Origin: Glycine soja
Taxonomy: Eukaryota; Streptophyta; Magnoliopsida; Fabales; Fabaceae
Reading direction: 5' to 3'
Length of the DNA: 64,000 nucleotides
Assembly: GCF_004193775.1 (NCBI RefSeq)
Contig: NC_041006.1
Span: 28,385,013-28,449,012, forward strand
Under the pieces are notes generated by a model, which searched no databases, had not been told where the DNA came from, and saw nothing but the letters and a program-made list of their open reading frames with translations. Positions within the stretch are counted from its first letter, which is position 1. The number at the start of each line of letters is the position of its first letter. The position numbers and the translations under genes are program-made. Positions 45,351 to 56,527 of this stretch are shown here, piece after piece.

Positions 45351-47723
45351 TGTGACATCCTGGAAATTTCTACCCGAAATTTTGTAAACGATGCATTTTG
45401 AATAATTATATATATAAGTATTATTCAGTGTATATATATATATATATTCCCGGAAGAAGTAGGTATATTGGGGGAAAGATACGCGGGTTAGGCTAATTAA
45501 CGAAGAGAAATCCATAACTGGACAGTTATAGATTAATTCTCAATTAATTAGTCTAAAAATTATCGTTTTGCGTGCAACTTAAAATTTAACAAAACCAACC
45601 TCTGAACCATGCTCGGGGTTTCATTCTGAGCGTTTTGATATATATATTGCTTACTTTCGAAAACGGACCCCGACAGGTGCAGAGAAACGCGAGGGACTAG
45701 AACCAGAGACATGGTACGCAAACCAAGGTAGGATTTTAGCATTTCAAAAAGTCAAATTTTTCTCTTCTTGTGGCTGAGTATGAGTCACATCAAGAGAAAA
45801 AGTGGGTCCCTTTTTGCTCCACTCAAAAGGAGACATGTGGCATAACTTTTAGAGAAAAAAAAAAAGAGAGGAAGCCTTTTTAAAATAAAAAGCCACGTTC
45901 TCTCTCTCTTCACCCACTCAGAAAAATTCAGAAGCTCTCCTCACCTTCTCACGTTGCTTTTCTTCTCCCCTTCTCATCCACCATTGTTGCCCAACAAAGC
46001 TCCAAACTTTGCTCACCATTTCTACTCCAAATCGCAAAAGGAAGCCATTTTCGGAGTCGTGAAGCGCACCTCTACGTTATGGGACTTCAAATTTCAGGTT
46101 TGGGTAGACTTCTTCTCACATGATTTTCGTGGGTATTGGGTTTTTGGGGGATATGATGGGTAGTTCTACTAAGTTTATGCCTTATGGTTGTTATTTATAA
46201 AGGAATTTGTTGAAAGCATGCTAAACTTGTCATGTTTGATGTGAGCCAAAATTACCCATTCTGTTTTAGGGTTTTATGATGATGCTTTGCGATATTTGTG
46301 TGCTGAAATTGCTGATGGAAAACTGGTAGACATGAAGGGGAAAGTTAACTTAGGGTTAAATGTGAGAATGACAATGTTGTAGGTAGAAAACTGTGAGATT
46401 TTGAGGGTTAGAGAAACTAAATTCGGGGTTAGTGTAAATTGGGGTCTAAAGTGAGTTAATCCTAGTTTAAAATGTAATTTAGGACTTGTGGGAAAGCTTG
46501 GGCTGAGCAAATGAGGAAAATGAGTGACCAAAGTGAAAGCAAGAGCCATTTCTAGGGTAAATTGGGTGTTGAGGGGTCAAATTTTGAATCGGTGGAGTTT
46601 TCATCGTAAAACCAGTTTGAGCAAGTTTAAATTAATGATATAGACTTGTTTGAGATGAGAGTTTACTCCAAAATTATCCTATTCTCATTTTCACTTCTCA
46701 AACCTTGAAAATCCACTAAATTGAGGGGTTTTAGATACCTAAATTTTGAATTGCCTTGGTCTGAAGCTTGTTTTTGGTTTAGATATGATTTATACATGAC
46801 TTAGGACTTGTAGGATCCAATTTGAGCAAAATTGGATGAAGGCAAGAGGGATTTCGAAAATCTGCACTATTATGCAGAAAATTGCTGTTAAAATGTGCAG
46901 CAGAATTTTGTGCTGGTGCAGAAAATGCTTATGCATTGCTGGTTATGGGAAAGGTAGTATATATTGGGTTGTGGAAGTTTTCTAGTAGATCCCAACGGTC
47001 AAAATGTAGACTTATGTACTAGGGACCTCCAGTAAAAGTTTTGAGTCGATCCAACGGTTAGCGAATCGGAACGAAGAGAATGTTACTGGGGTATTTGAGT
47101 AGGGAAAGCTTTGGTATTGGAATGTGTTTTGGGCAGAGTTTTCTGCCTCTGCCTTGTTTTCTTGGTTTGGGATAGTTCATGATGTTTGGATATTGAATTT
47201 CTTGGATGTTGTGGAAGCTTGGAAGGGTTGATGGGGACCCGGTGCTGAGAGAAACGAGGATAAGGGCTACGTGGGGGTACGTGAGCTCAGTTGAAGGTGG
47301 GCAACTCGTGGTGGTGGGTTCATGTTTGATTTGTGGATGTGGGAGAGTTCATTTGCACCATCGCCCGATCGCCACCTAGTACCACATATGACGGGTACCC
47401 CATAATCCTACAAGCTTGAAGTGAGAAAGTGTGGAAGAGTTAGTCTTCCTACTTTTATTTGTTGACCACAGAGTGGTACCTGGAGATATGTCGCGGGGGT
47501 CAGGAGACCTTGGGGACGTCAAGTGGGGTGCTATTTCCCAAAACCAAGCTTGACCAATCCCCACCCAACCCGGGCATAGTCAGTCAGTGAGAACCTGTGA
47601 CGTACCTAAACAGGCGAGCTCCTGGCCGTCAACCAATAAAAGAACAAAGACCACAAAGCAAGGAGGCTTGTGTGGTGGCTGGCCAGCTATGGATCTTGAG
47701 TGATATCTGGAATATGGCCTCTG

Positions 47724-48044
47724 GTAATCGATTACCAAGGGTGTGTAATCGATTACAAGGCTTAAGAATGGAGACAGGAAGTTGAGATGGCCTCTGGTAA
47801 TCGATTACCAAGGGGTGTAATCGATTACAAGGCTTAGAAATGGAGATAGGATGTTGAGGTGGCCTCTGGTAATCGATTACCAATGTTGTGTAATCGATTA
47901 CATAGAGTAACAGGGCACTGGTAATCGATTACCAGATATGTGTAATCGATTACACAGTGTAAATTGTAGGTTTCCATGTTCTGAAGCTGTGTAACTCGAG
48001 TTTGGCCTCTGGTAATCGATTTCCAAGGGTGTGTAATCGATTAC
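47724..48044. repeat. Array of the palindrome GTAATCGATTAC in the 5' LTR
   Basis: Nine perfect copies start at 47724, 47745, 47797, 47817, 47869, 47890, 47921, 47942 and 48033, with one altered copy (GTAATCGATTTC) at 48012. They come in pairs about 21 bp apart, repeated at 72-73 bp for the first three pairs, and are preceded by GGCCTCTG. The same array is in the 3' LTR (55061-55381) and a related one in the solo LTR at 18102-18295. Confidence 0.95.
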
Positions 48045-48174
48045 CAGAGAAGAAAACCCTTGAGGCATACCTTTTAACTACATGTAGCGGTTATGGGACG
48101 CATTGTGTTGTTACCCGTAGTTAGATTTCTCGTGAAAGAGTCTACCCCCTTCCTTTTATTTCTTGTAGATCGCG

Positions 48175-48606
48175 ATGGCAGCGCAATTAATCCATGATCG
48201 AGTGGAGATGGAGTGCCTAGAGGGAGTTTGGGAGACCCTCGAAGGCAATGCGAGGTGCCGATTCTGTGGCACGATTCGACTCACGGCTACTTCATTGGTA
48301 CATCCAGAGGAACCCGCACGCACGCTTCAGCAAACTGTGGAGTGGATACTACCTACACCTACTCCATATCGACTTGTGGAGCCAGTCCAAGTGATAGAGG
48401 TGTCGTCATCTGAAGAAGACCCTAAGGAGGACCTAGAGGAATTACCTCTTGAGCCTGCTGTGGATGCTCTTGACTTTCCAGAGGGTGATGAGGACCCACT
48501 CCCTGATGTGGATTCTCCAGAGGATGTCATGTCAGCATCTGAGGCAGACTCTACGGAGGAGAGCGGCCCTGGAGGGATAGCGACTAGTGGAGACTCTTCA
48601 TCATAG
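48175..48606 (+). CDS. ORF inside the chromovirus LTR: acidic protein, unknown function
   Basis: A 143-residue frame from ATG 48175 (MAAQLIHDRVEMECLEGVWE) to TAG 48606 lies wholly within the 5' LTR. The N-terminal third has one CxxC (ARCRFCGTIR). The rest is strongly acidic and rich in Ser and Pro (VIEVSSSEEDPKEDLEELPL), with no membrane segment. TTTCTTGTAG stands 7 bases before the ATG and looks like a splice acceptor, so it may be the second exon of an LTR transcript; a possible first exon lies near 45954-46098. The copy in the 3' LTR (55512-55943) is in the same frame but has TGA at 55614 and TAG at 55788. I do not recognise a family. Whether it is translated is unknown. Confidence 0.5.
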   Translation: MAAQLIHDRVEMECLEGVWETLEGNARCRFCGTIRLTATSLVHPEEPARTLQQTVEWILPTPTPYRLVEPVQVIEVSSSEEDPKEDLEELPLEPAVDALDFPEGDEDPLPDVDSPEDVMSASEADSTEESGPGGIATSGDSSS

Positions 48607-49190
48607 CAGACGGCTCCTTAGACTAGGTTTACATACTTTTTGGGGGTGGGTGTATCTAGTACAGATTGTTAGGTTTACTCTTTTGATTTTTTGGATGGGT
48701 AGACCTATTGTATAGGAATTTTGATGATTGTATATATGTGGCGGAAGCCACCACAGTGGATACCTTTGCTCTGGATGTCACTATGTATTTTGCTAACTCC
48801 CATATTTTGGACAGTTATAGATGATGAATGTAATTATGTTTAATCTTGTTATTTGAAAAGAAAGTGTTAACAAACTTTATTTGAAAGAGAGTTCACCGAT
48901 CGCATTTTATTTTATTATTTTTCACGTGACGACCTAAAATAATGGCTGGCATATTTTTCTTTTGAAAGAGCAAAATAGTTTAGAGGTTATGAGTGATCAG
49001 AAAGAAATGATTCCGAATAGAGTTGTGAACTGGCCATTTAGGACTCTATAGTGATAATTTTCCTTTTGAACTTAATTACTGTGAAAAAGAGAGAGAAACG
49101 AAAAAGAAAAAGAAAAAAAAAATTCCCATGGTTTTTGCTATTTAATTTATTACTATTAAACCAGTCATTATTTAGGGACGCCACAATTGG

Positions 49191-49202
49191 TGGTATCAGA
49201 GC
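49191..49202 (+). promoter_or_regulatory. Primer-binding site matching initiator tRNA-Met
   Basis: TGGTATCAGAGC, the usual complement of the tRNA-Met 3' end, stands five bases inside the 5' LTR. Confidence 0.95.
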
Positions 49203-49478
49203 AAAATTTGGATTCTAGTGAACCTGTCCATGGTCTTACTGTGTGAATGTTGTTTATCTCTGAAACTTGGAAGTAGGTTTCGGGGAGTGACGTTAAGTCA
49301 CAAATTGTGTGTATTTCTACTTTCTTGTCTTAAGTAGGAATGTGCAATTAATTCAGTAGAATTGTTGTGTGTATATGTATGTATAAAGAAAGGGATATTG
49401 TTGTAACTGTCATAGCCTGTGTGGTACACTCTCTCAGTAGAATTTATTGGATACTAATAGCTTCCCTACAGGTTAGGT
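49203..49478 (+). other. Chromovirus leader
   Basis: Untranslated stretch between the primer-binding site and the gag start at 49479; no other signal is seen. Confidence 0.7.
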
Positions 49479-52400
49479 ATGGCAGGACGTGGTAGGGATC
49501 AGAACCGTGATGTCCTAGACCGCATGACAGCTGTGCTAGAAACTCTAGTGCAGGAACGTGATGTGGAGCCGGCAGAGTATCGGGGACTTATGGTTTTCCG
49601 TAAGAACCACCCGCCGAAGTTCAGTGGGGACTATGATCCGGAAGGTGGTAGGTTGTGGTTAGCTGAGACTGAGAAGACTTTCGAGGCGATGGGTTGCCTC
49701 GAGGAGCATAAGGTCCCGTATGCGACATTCATGCTCCAAGGAGAAGCTGAGAATTGGTGGAAGTTCGTGAAGCCTACATTTGCTGCAACTGGAGGCGTGA
49801 TTCCTTGGAATGCCTTCAAGGACAAATTTCTAGAAAATTATTTTCCACGAGATCTCAAGAAGCGAAAGGTGAGGGAATTTTTGGATTTGAAGCAGGGAAA
49901 CATGTCCGTTGGGGAATACACGGCCAAATTTAATGAACTTCTATAGTATTGGCCTCAATACAAAGATGCTCGAAATGAAGAAGACTTATGTGCTCAGTTT
50001 GAGAAAGGGCTTCGATTGGAGATTCAACAGGCAATTAGCTACATGCAGATCACGGATTTCAATCAACTGGTGACAAAGTGCAGAATATTTGAGGACAAGA
50101 TGAAGGAGAGGCAAGCTAGAGGCTTTGGAGGACCACAGAGAAGCCATCCTTTTAGAGGAAACAGTAATAAGAGGATGAAGCCATATTCTAGCAACAAGGG
50201 GAAACAACCTATGGCTACGTCCACCATGAGCCAGTCAAGGGGGACTGGGGTACAGTGCTTTCAGTGTGGGGGACCGCATCTTAGGAGGAATTGCCCATAG
50301 CTCCAGCAGACACAGGAGAACCGTTGTTATGTTTGTGGCAAAGTAGGCCATTATGCGCGAGAATGTAGGGTGGCTGGGAGACCGACAGTAACTGCCAATT
50401 CCAACACCGTCAATCGTGGACCCACTAATTCCACAAGGAGCGGTAATGTTAGCAATAACAACAACCCTAGTGGTGGAAGACCAAAGGTACCCTCCCGGGT
50501 ATTTGCTATGAGTGGATCAGAAGCTGATGCCTCCGACGATTTGATACAGGGTAAGTGTCTGATTGCTGATAAACTACTAGATGTACTCTATGATTCGGGT
50601 GCCACGCATTCGTTCATATCTCATGCATGTGTGGAGAGGTTGGGGTTATGTGCGACGGAGTTACCATATGATATGGTGGTGTCTACTCCGACTAACGAGC
50701 CTGTAACCACCTCTCGGGTGTGTTTGAAGTGTCCTATAATTGTTGAGGGTTGATCTTTTATGGCGGATTTGATTTGCCTACCTTTAGCTCATCTAGATGT
50801 GATCTTGGGGATGGATTGGTTATCTACTAACCATATCTTTCTAGACTGCAAAGAGAAGATGCTAGTATTTGGTGGAAATGTAGTTCCAAATGAACCATTG
50901 AAAGAGAATGCAGCCAACGATGGAGCGGGGGATGTTCGAACTTACATGGTGTTGTTCTCCATGAATGTGGAAGAGGTCGCTGAAGTTAGCAGTATACCGG
51001 TGGTGTCAGAATTTCTAGAAGTTTTTCCTGATGACATTTGTGAATTACCACCTGAGAGAGAAGTGGAATTCATTATTGACTTGGTGCCTGGGGCGAATCC
51101 AGTGTCGATCGCGCCCTATAGGATGTCTCCAGTAGAACTAGCAGAGGTGAAGGCACAAGTGCAGGATCTTTTAAGTAAACAATTTGTTCGCCCAAGTGCA
51201 TCACCGTGGGGAGCGCCGGTCTTATTGGTTAAAAAGAAGGATGGAAGTATGAGGATGTGCGTGGACTACCGGCAACTAAACAAGGTCACTATCAAGAACA
51301 AATATCCTCTACCAAGGATAGATGATTTGATTGATCAATTGAGGGGAGCGACGGTATTTTCGAAGATAGATTTGTGATCGGGGTATCATCAAATCCGAGT
51401 TAAGAAGGAAGATATCCCAAAGACTGCGTTTCGGACTTGGTATGGGCATTATGAGTATTTAGTCATGCCATTCGGAGTGACTAATGCTTCGGCTATCTTC
51501 ATGGACTATATGAACCGTATATTCCATGATTACTTATATCAGTTCGTGGTTGTGTTCATTGATGATATCCTAGTGTATTCAAGGAATAAGGAGGAGCATG
51601 AGAAGCACTTGAGAATTGTGTTGCATATCTTGAGGGATAGGAAATTGTTTGCCAAATTGTCGAAATGTGAATTTTGGTTAGAGAAAGTGTAGTTCTTGGG
51701 ACATGTGATTTCTAAGGATGGGGTTGCGGTGGATCCGATTAAAGTGGAGTCGGTTATGGAGTGGCAACAACCGACAACTCCAACAGAAGTTCGAAGTTTT
51801 TTGGGGTTGGCTGGCTATTATAGAAAATTCATTGAGGGATTTTCTAAATTGGCACTGCCCCTAACTAAATTGACTCGTAAGAATGAGAAGTTTGTCTGGA
51901 ATGAGAAATGTGATCAAAGTTTCCAAGAGTTGAAGAGGCAGTTGACAACAGCTCCAGTGTTAATTTTACCTGACCCTAAGAGACCATTTGAAGTGTATTG
52001 CGATGCGAGCGGGCAAGGCTTGGGGTGTGTGTTAATGCAGGAGGGAAGAGTAGTGGCTTATGCTTCACGCCAACTGCGTCCTCATGAAGTTAACTATCCG
52101 ACCCATGATTTGGAACTAGCAGCTGTGGTCTTTGCCTTAAAGATTTGGAGGCACTATTTATACGGTACTCGTTTTGAAGTTTTCAGTGATCACAAGAGCC
52201 TCAAATACTTGTTCGATCAGAAGGAACTCAATATGAGGCAACGAAGATGGATGGAGTTCCTCAAGGATTATGATTTTGGTCTTTCCTACCATCCAGGAAA
52301 GGCTAATGTAGTAGCCGACGCACTAAGCCGGAAGTCCTTACATGTTGCGACTATGATGAGTTTGGAGCAGAGATTGATAGAGGAATTTCGAGATCTGAAT

Positions 52401-53888
52401 CTGGCAATCGAGATGCGACCCAAGAGCTTATTTGTGGGAGCGCTGCAGATCGCCAATGAATTCGTAGATCACATACGCGAGGCTCAAGAGGATGACCCGT
52501 TTCTGCAAGGCAAAGTGTTAGATGCAATGGGAGATAAGGATGTGGAGCTTAAGAAGGACACAACCGGGTTAATTAGATTCAAGGGGAGGATATGCGTACC
52601 ACCTTTAGATGATTTGAGAGTTAAGATCTTGGAAGAAGCACATAAAAGTCGTCTTAGTTTCCATCCAGGAATGACTAAGATGTACCAAGATTTGAAGAGA
52701 AGTTTTTGGTGGCATGGCATGAAGAAAGATGTAGCTGAATATGTAGCAAGATGTTTGACATGTCAAAAGGCTAAGGCTGAGCACCAGCGACCATCAGGAG
52801 AATTAAAGCCACTAGAAATTCTGGAATGGAAATGGGAGAGCATATCTATGGATTTTGTATCTAGTTTACCCAAGACTAGTCGTGGACATGATGCTGTGTG
52901 GGTCATAGTAGATCGACTCACCAAATCTGCTCATTTTATTCCGGTGAATATGAAGTATAAAATGGAGAAGTTAGTAGAGTTGTATATTAAAGAAGTAATA
53001 AGGTTGCATGGAATTCCTTCCAGTATTATATCAGACAGGGATCCAAGGTTTACCTCGCGATTTTGGACAAGTTTACATGAAGCATTGGGGACAAAGCTAA
53101 AGCTCAGTTCAGCTTATCATCCTCAAACAGATGGTCAGACTGAACGAACCATTCAGACTCTAGAAGACCTACTCTGGGTGTGTATTATAGAGCAACAAGG
53201 CAGTTTGATGGAATGTTTGCCATTGATTGAATTTACTTACAACAATAGCTACCAAGCCAGTATTGGTATGGCTCCTTTTGAAGTTCTATATGGACGAAAG
53301 TGCAAAACTCCTCTTTGTTGGTACGATGATGGAGAAGCAGTACTTCTTGGACCTGAAATGCTATAACAGATTACCGAACAAGTGAAACTGATTCGGGAGA
53401 AAATAAAAGCATCTCAGGATAGGTAGAAGAGCTATTACGACAGAAGGAGAAAACCATTAGATTTTCAAGAAGGAGAACATGTGTTTTTGAAGGTTTCTCC
53501 TGTAACCGGAGTAGGGAGAGCTCTCAAATCTAAGAAGTCGACGCCCAAGTACCTAGGTCCGTATCAAATTTTGAAGAAGGTTGGGCATGTAGCTTATCAA
53601 ATCGCTTTACCCCCGAGCTTATCGAATTTGCATCCTGTGTTTCATGTCTCTCAACTGAGACGGTACAACCCGGATCCATCACATATACTTGCAGTGGACG
53701 AGGTACAGGTGAAGGATAACCTCACCTATAAAGCACAACCTCAGAAGATTACTGATCGAAGAAGGAAGTCGCTGAGAGGAAAGAAGATCGAGTTGGTGAA
53801 AGTGCAGTGGGGACCCGACAAGGGTGATTCAACCTGGGAGTTAGAGGATAGGGTGAGAGAATTGTACCCAAGTTTGTTCATAGAGTAG
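49479..53888 (+). pseudogene. Chromovirus gag-pol polyprotein, seven in-frame stops
   Basis: One 1470-codon frame with no frameshift. The start is ATG 49479 (MAGRGRDQNRD). Gag core at about residues 60-190 (MLQGEAENWWKFV, FKDKFLENYFP). Two CCHC knuckles, CFQCGGPHLRRNC and CYVCGKVGHYAREC. Protease LYDSGATHSFIS. Reverse transcriptase ([31 protein letters not shown]). RNase H ([26 protein letters not shown]). Integrase ([56 protein letters not shown]). A chromodomain-like tail ends KVQWGPDKGDSTWELE. Stops: TAG 49944, TAG 50298, TGA 50751, TGA 51375, TAG 51690, TAA 53364, TAG 53424. Confidence 0.96.
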
Positions 53889-53911
53889 TTAATTTCGGGG
53901 ATGAAATTCCT

Positions 53912-53927
53912 TAAAGGGTGGGAGTAT
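53912..53927 (+). promoter_or_regulatory. Polypurine tract of the chromovirus
   Basis: AAAGGGTGGGAGTAT directly before the 3' LTR, the expected plus-strand primer site. Confidence 0.8.
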
Positions 53928-54003
53928 TGTGACATCCTGGAAATATCTACCCGGAATTTTGTAAACGATGCATTTTGAATAATTATATATATAAGTATTA
54001 TTC

Positions 54004-54064
<61 letters not shown>

Positions 54065-56485
54065 CCGGTAGAAGTAGGTATATTGGGGGAAAGATACGCG
54101 GGTTAGGCTAATTAACGAAGAGAAATCCATAACTGGACAGTTATAGATTAATTCTCAATTAATTAGTCTAAAAATTATCATTTTGCGTGCAACTTCAAAT
54201 TTAACAAAACCAACCTCTGCACCACGCTCGGGGTTTCATTCTGAGCGTTTTGATATATATATTGCTTACTTTCGAAAACGGGCCCCGACGGGTGCAGAGA
54301 AACGCGAGGGACTGGAACCAGAGAAATGGCATGCAAACCAAGGCAGGATTTTAGCATTTCAAAAAGTCAAATTTTTCTCTTCTTGTGGCTGAGTATGAGT
54401 CACATCAAGAGGAAAAGTGGGTCCCTTTTTGCTCCACTCAAAAGGAGACATATGGCATAACTTTTAGAAAAAAAAAAAAAAAAAGAGGAAGCCTTTTTAA
54501 AATAAAAAGCCACGTTCTCTCTCTCTTCACCCACTCAGAAAAATTCAGAAGCTCTCCTCACCTTCTCATGTTGCTTTTCTTCTCCCCTTCTCATCCACCA
54601 TTGTTGCCCAACAAAGCTCCAAACTTTGCTCACCATTTCTACTCCAAATCGCAAAAGGAAGTCATTTTCGAAGTCGTGAAGCGCACCTCTACGTTGTGGG
54701 ACTTCAAATTTCAGGTTTGGGTAGACTTCTTCTCACATGATTTTCGTGGGTATTGGGTTTTTGGGGGATATGATGGGTAGTTCTACTAAGTTTATGCCTT
54801 ATGGTAGTTATTTGTGAAGGAATTTGTTGAAAGCATGCTAAACTTGTCATGTTTGATGTGAGCCAAAATTACCCATTCTGTTTTAGGGTTTTATGATGAT
54901 GCTTTGCGATGTTTGTGTGCTGAAATTGCTGATGGAAAACTGGTAGAGATGAAGGGAAAAGTTAACTTAGGGTTAAATGTGAGAATGACAATGTTGTAGG
55001 TAGAACACTGTGAGATTTTGAGGGTTAGAGAAACTAAATTCGGGGTTAGTGTAAATTGGGGTAATCGATTACCAAGGGTGTGTAATCGATTACAAGGCTT
55101 AAGAATGGAGATAGGAAGTTGAGATGGCCTCTGGTAATCGATTACCAAGGGGTGTAATCGATTACAAGGCTTAGAAATGGAGATAGGATGTTGAGGTGGC
55201 CTCTGGTAATCGATTACCAATTTTGTGTAATCGATTACACAGAGTAACAGGGCACTGGTAATCGATTACCAGATATGTGTAATCGATTACACAGTGTAAA
55301 TTGCAGGTTTCCATGTTCTGAAGTTGTGTAACTCGAGTTTGGCCTCTGGTAATCGATTTCCAAGGGTGTGTAATCGATTACCAGAGAAGAAAACCCTTGA
55401 GGCATACCTTTTAACTACATGTAGCGGTTATGGGACGCATTGTGTTGTTGCCCGTAGTTAGATTTCTCATGAAAGAGTCTACCCCCTTCCTTTTATTTCT
55501 TGTAGATCGCGATGGCAGCGCAATTAATCCATGATCGAGTGGAGATGGAGTGCCTAGAGGGAGTTTGGGAGACCCTCGAAGGCAATGCGAGGTGCCGATT
55601 CTGTGGCACGATTTGACTCACGACTACTTCATTGGTACATCCAGAGGAACCCGCACGCACGCTTCAGCAAACTGTGGAGTGGATACTACCTACACCTACT
55701 CCATATCGACTAGTGGAGCCAGTCCAAGTGATAGAGGTGTCGTCATCTGAAGAAGACCCTAAGGGGGACCTAGAGGAGTTACCTCCTTAGCCTACTGTGG
55801 ATGCTCTTGACTTTCCAGAGGGTGATGAGGACCCACTCCCTGATGTGGATTCTCCAGAGGATGTCATGTCAGCATCTGAGGCGGACTCTACGGAGGAGAG
55901 CGGCCCTGGAGGGATAGCGACTAGTGGAGACTCTTCATCATAGCAGACGGCTCCTTAGACTAGGTTTACATACTTTTTGGGGGTGGGTGTATCTAGTACA
56001 GACTGTTAGGTTTACTCTTTTGATTTTTTGGATGGGTAGACCTATTGTATAGGAATTTTGATGATTGTATATATGTGGCGAAAGCCACCACAGTGGATAC
56101 CTTTGCTCTGGATGTCACTATGTATTTTGCAAACTCCCATATTTTGGACAGTTATAGATGATGAATGTAATTATGTTTAATCTTGTTATTTGAAAAGAAA
56201 GTGTTAACAAACTTTATTTGAAAGAGAGTTCACTGATTGCATTTTATTTTATTATTTTTCACGTGACGACCTAAAATAATGGCTGGCATATTTTTCTTTT
56301 GAAAGAGCAAAATAGTTTAGAGGTTATGAGTGATCAGAAAGAAATGATTTCGAATAGAGTTGGGAATTGACCATTCAGGACTCTATAGTGATAATTTTCC
56401 TTCTGAACTTAATTACTGTGAAAAAGAGAGAGAAACGAAAAAGAATTTTGTGTACCCAAAACAGTCATTATTTAGGGACGCCACA
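53928..56485 (+). repeat. Chromovirus 3' LTR (2558 bp)
   Basis: Same ends as the 5' LTR. A (TG)n(TA)n run at 54006-54062 is longer than in the 5' LTR. It lacks the part equivalent to about 46446-47725. Near the end (56445-56463) a 19-base stretch replaces about 50 bases of the 5' LTR version. Confidence 0.95.
55512..55943 (+). pseudogene. Broken copy of the LTR ORF in the 3' LTR
   Basis: Equivalent of 48175-48606 in the same frame, with TGA at 55614-55616 (Arg codon in the other copy) and TAG at 55788-55790 (Glu codon in the other copy). No length change is seen. Confidence 0.85.
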
Positions 56486-56490
56486 GTTGA

Positions 56491-56527
56491 TACTAAAAAA
56501 TTGGATCCATAGATCAGGGTTCCATCA
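56491..56527 (+). mobile_element. Right remainder of the split gypsy LTR
   Basis: TACTAAAAAATTGGATCC and the following bases match the reverse complement of 62369-62405 (LTR 3' end) and end TTCCATCA. They continue the LTR cut at 45350. Confidence 0.85.

Larger units (their letters stand above)
45351..49185 (+). repeat. Chromovirus 5' LTR (3835 bp)
   Basis: Starts TGTGACATCCTGG and ends GACGCCACA. A TATA-like stretch is at 45408-45445. It contains the GTAATCGATTAC array (47724-48044) and an open frame (48175-48606). Such a length is unusual for gypsy LTRs. It is about 1.28 kb longer than the 3' LTR because the latter lost the part equivalent to about 46446-47725. Confidence 0.95.
45351..56485 (+). 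mobile_element. Ty3/gypsy chromovirus (Tekay/Del-like) with very long LTRs
   Basis: The duplication GTTGA lies at 45346-45350 and 56486-56490. LTRs start TGTGACATCCTGGAAAT and end GGGACGCCACA. A tRNA-Met primer-binding site, one polyprotein frame with gag-protease-reverse transcriptase-RNase H-integrase and a chromodomain-like tail, and a purine tract before the 3' LTR complete the structure. It landed in the LTR of an older gypsy copy. The clade call rests on the order and the tail and is inference. Confidence 0.95.

Noticed and set aside
45954..46163. 69-residue LTR frame (MLFFSPSHPPLLP) as an independent gene
   Set aside because: It is present in both LTRs with only small changes, but shows no domain and could be chance; I mention it only as a possible first exon for the LTR ORF.
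48327..48530. 67-residue Ser/Gly-rich minus-strand frame
   Set aside because: It is the antisense shadow of the acidic LTR ORF.
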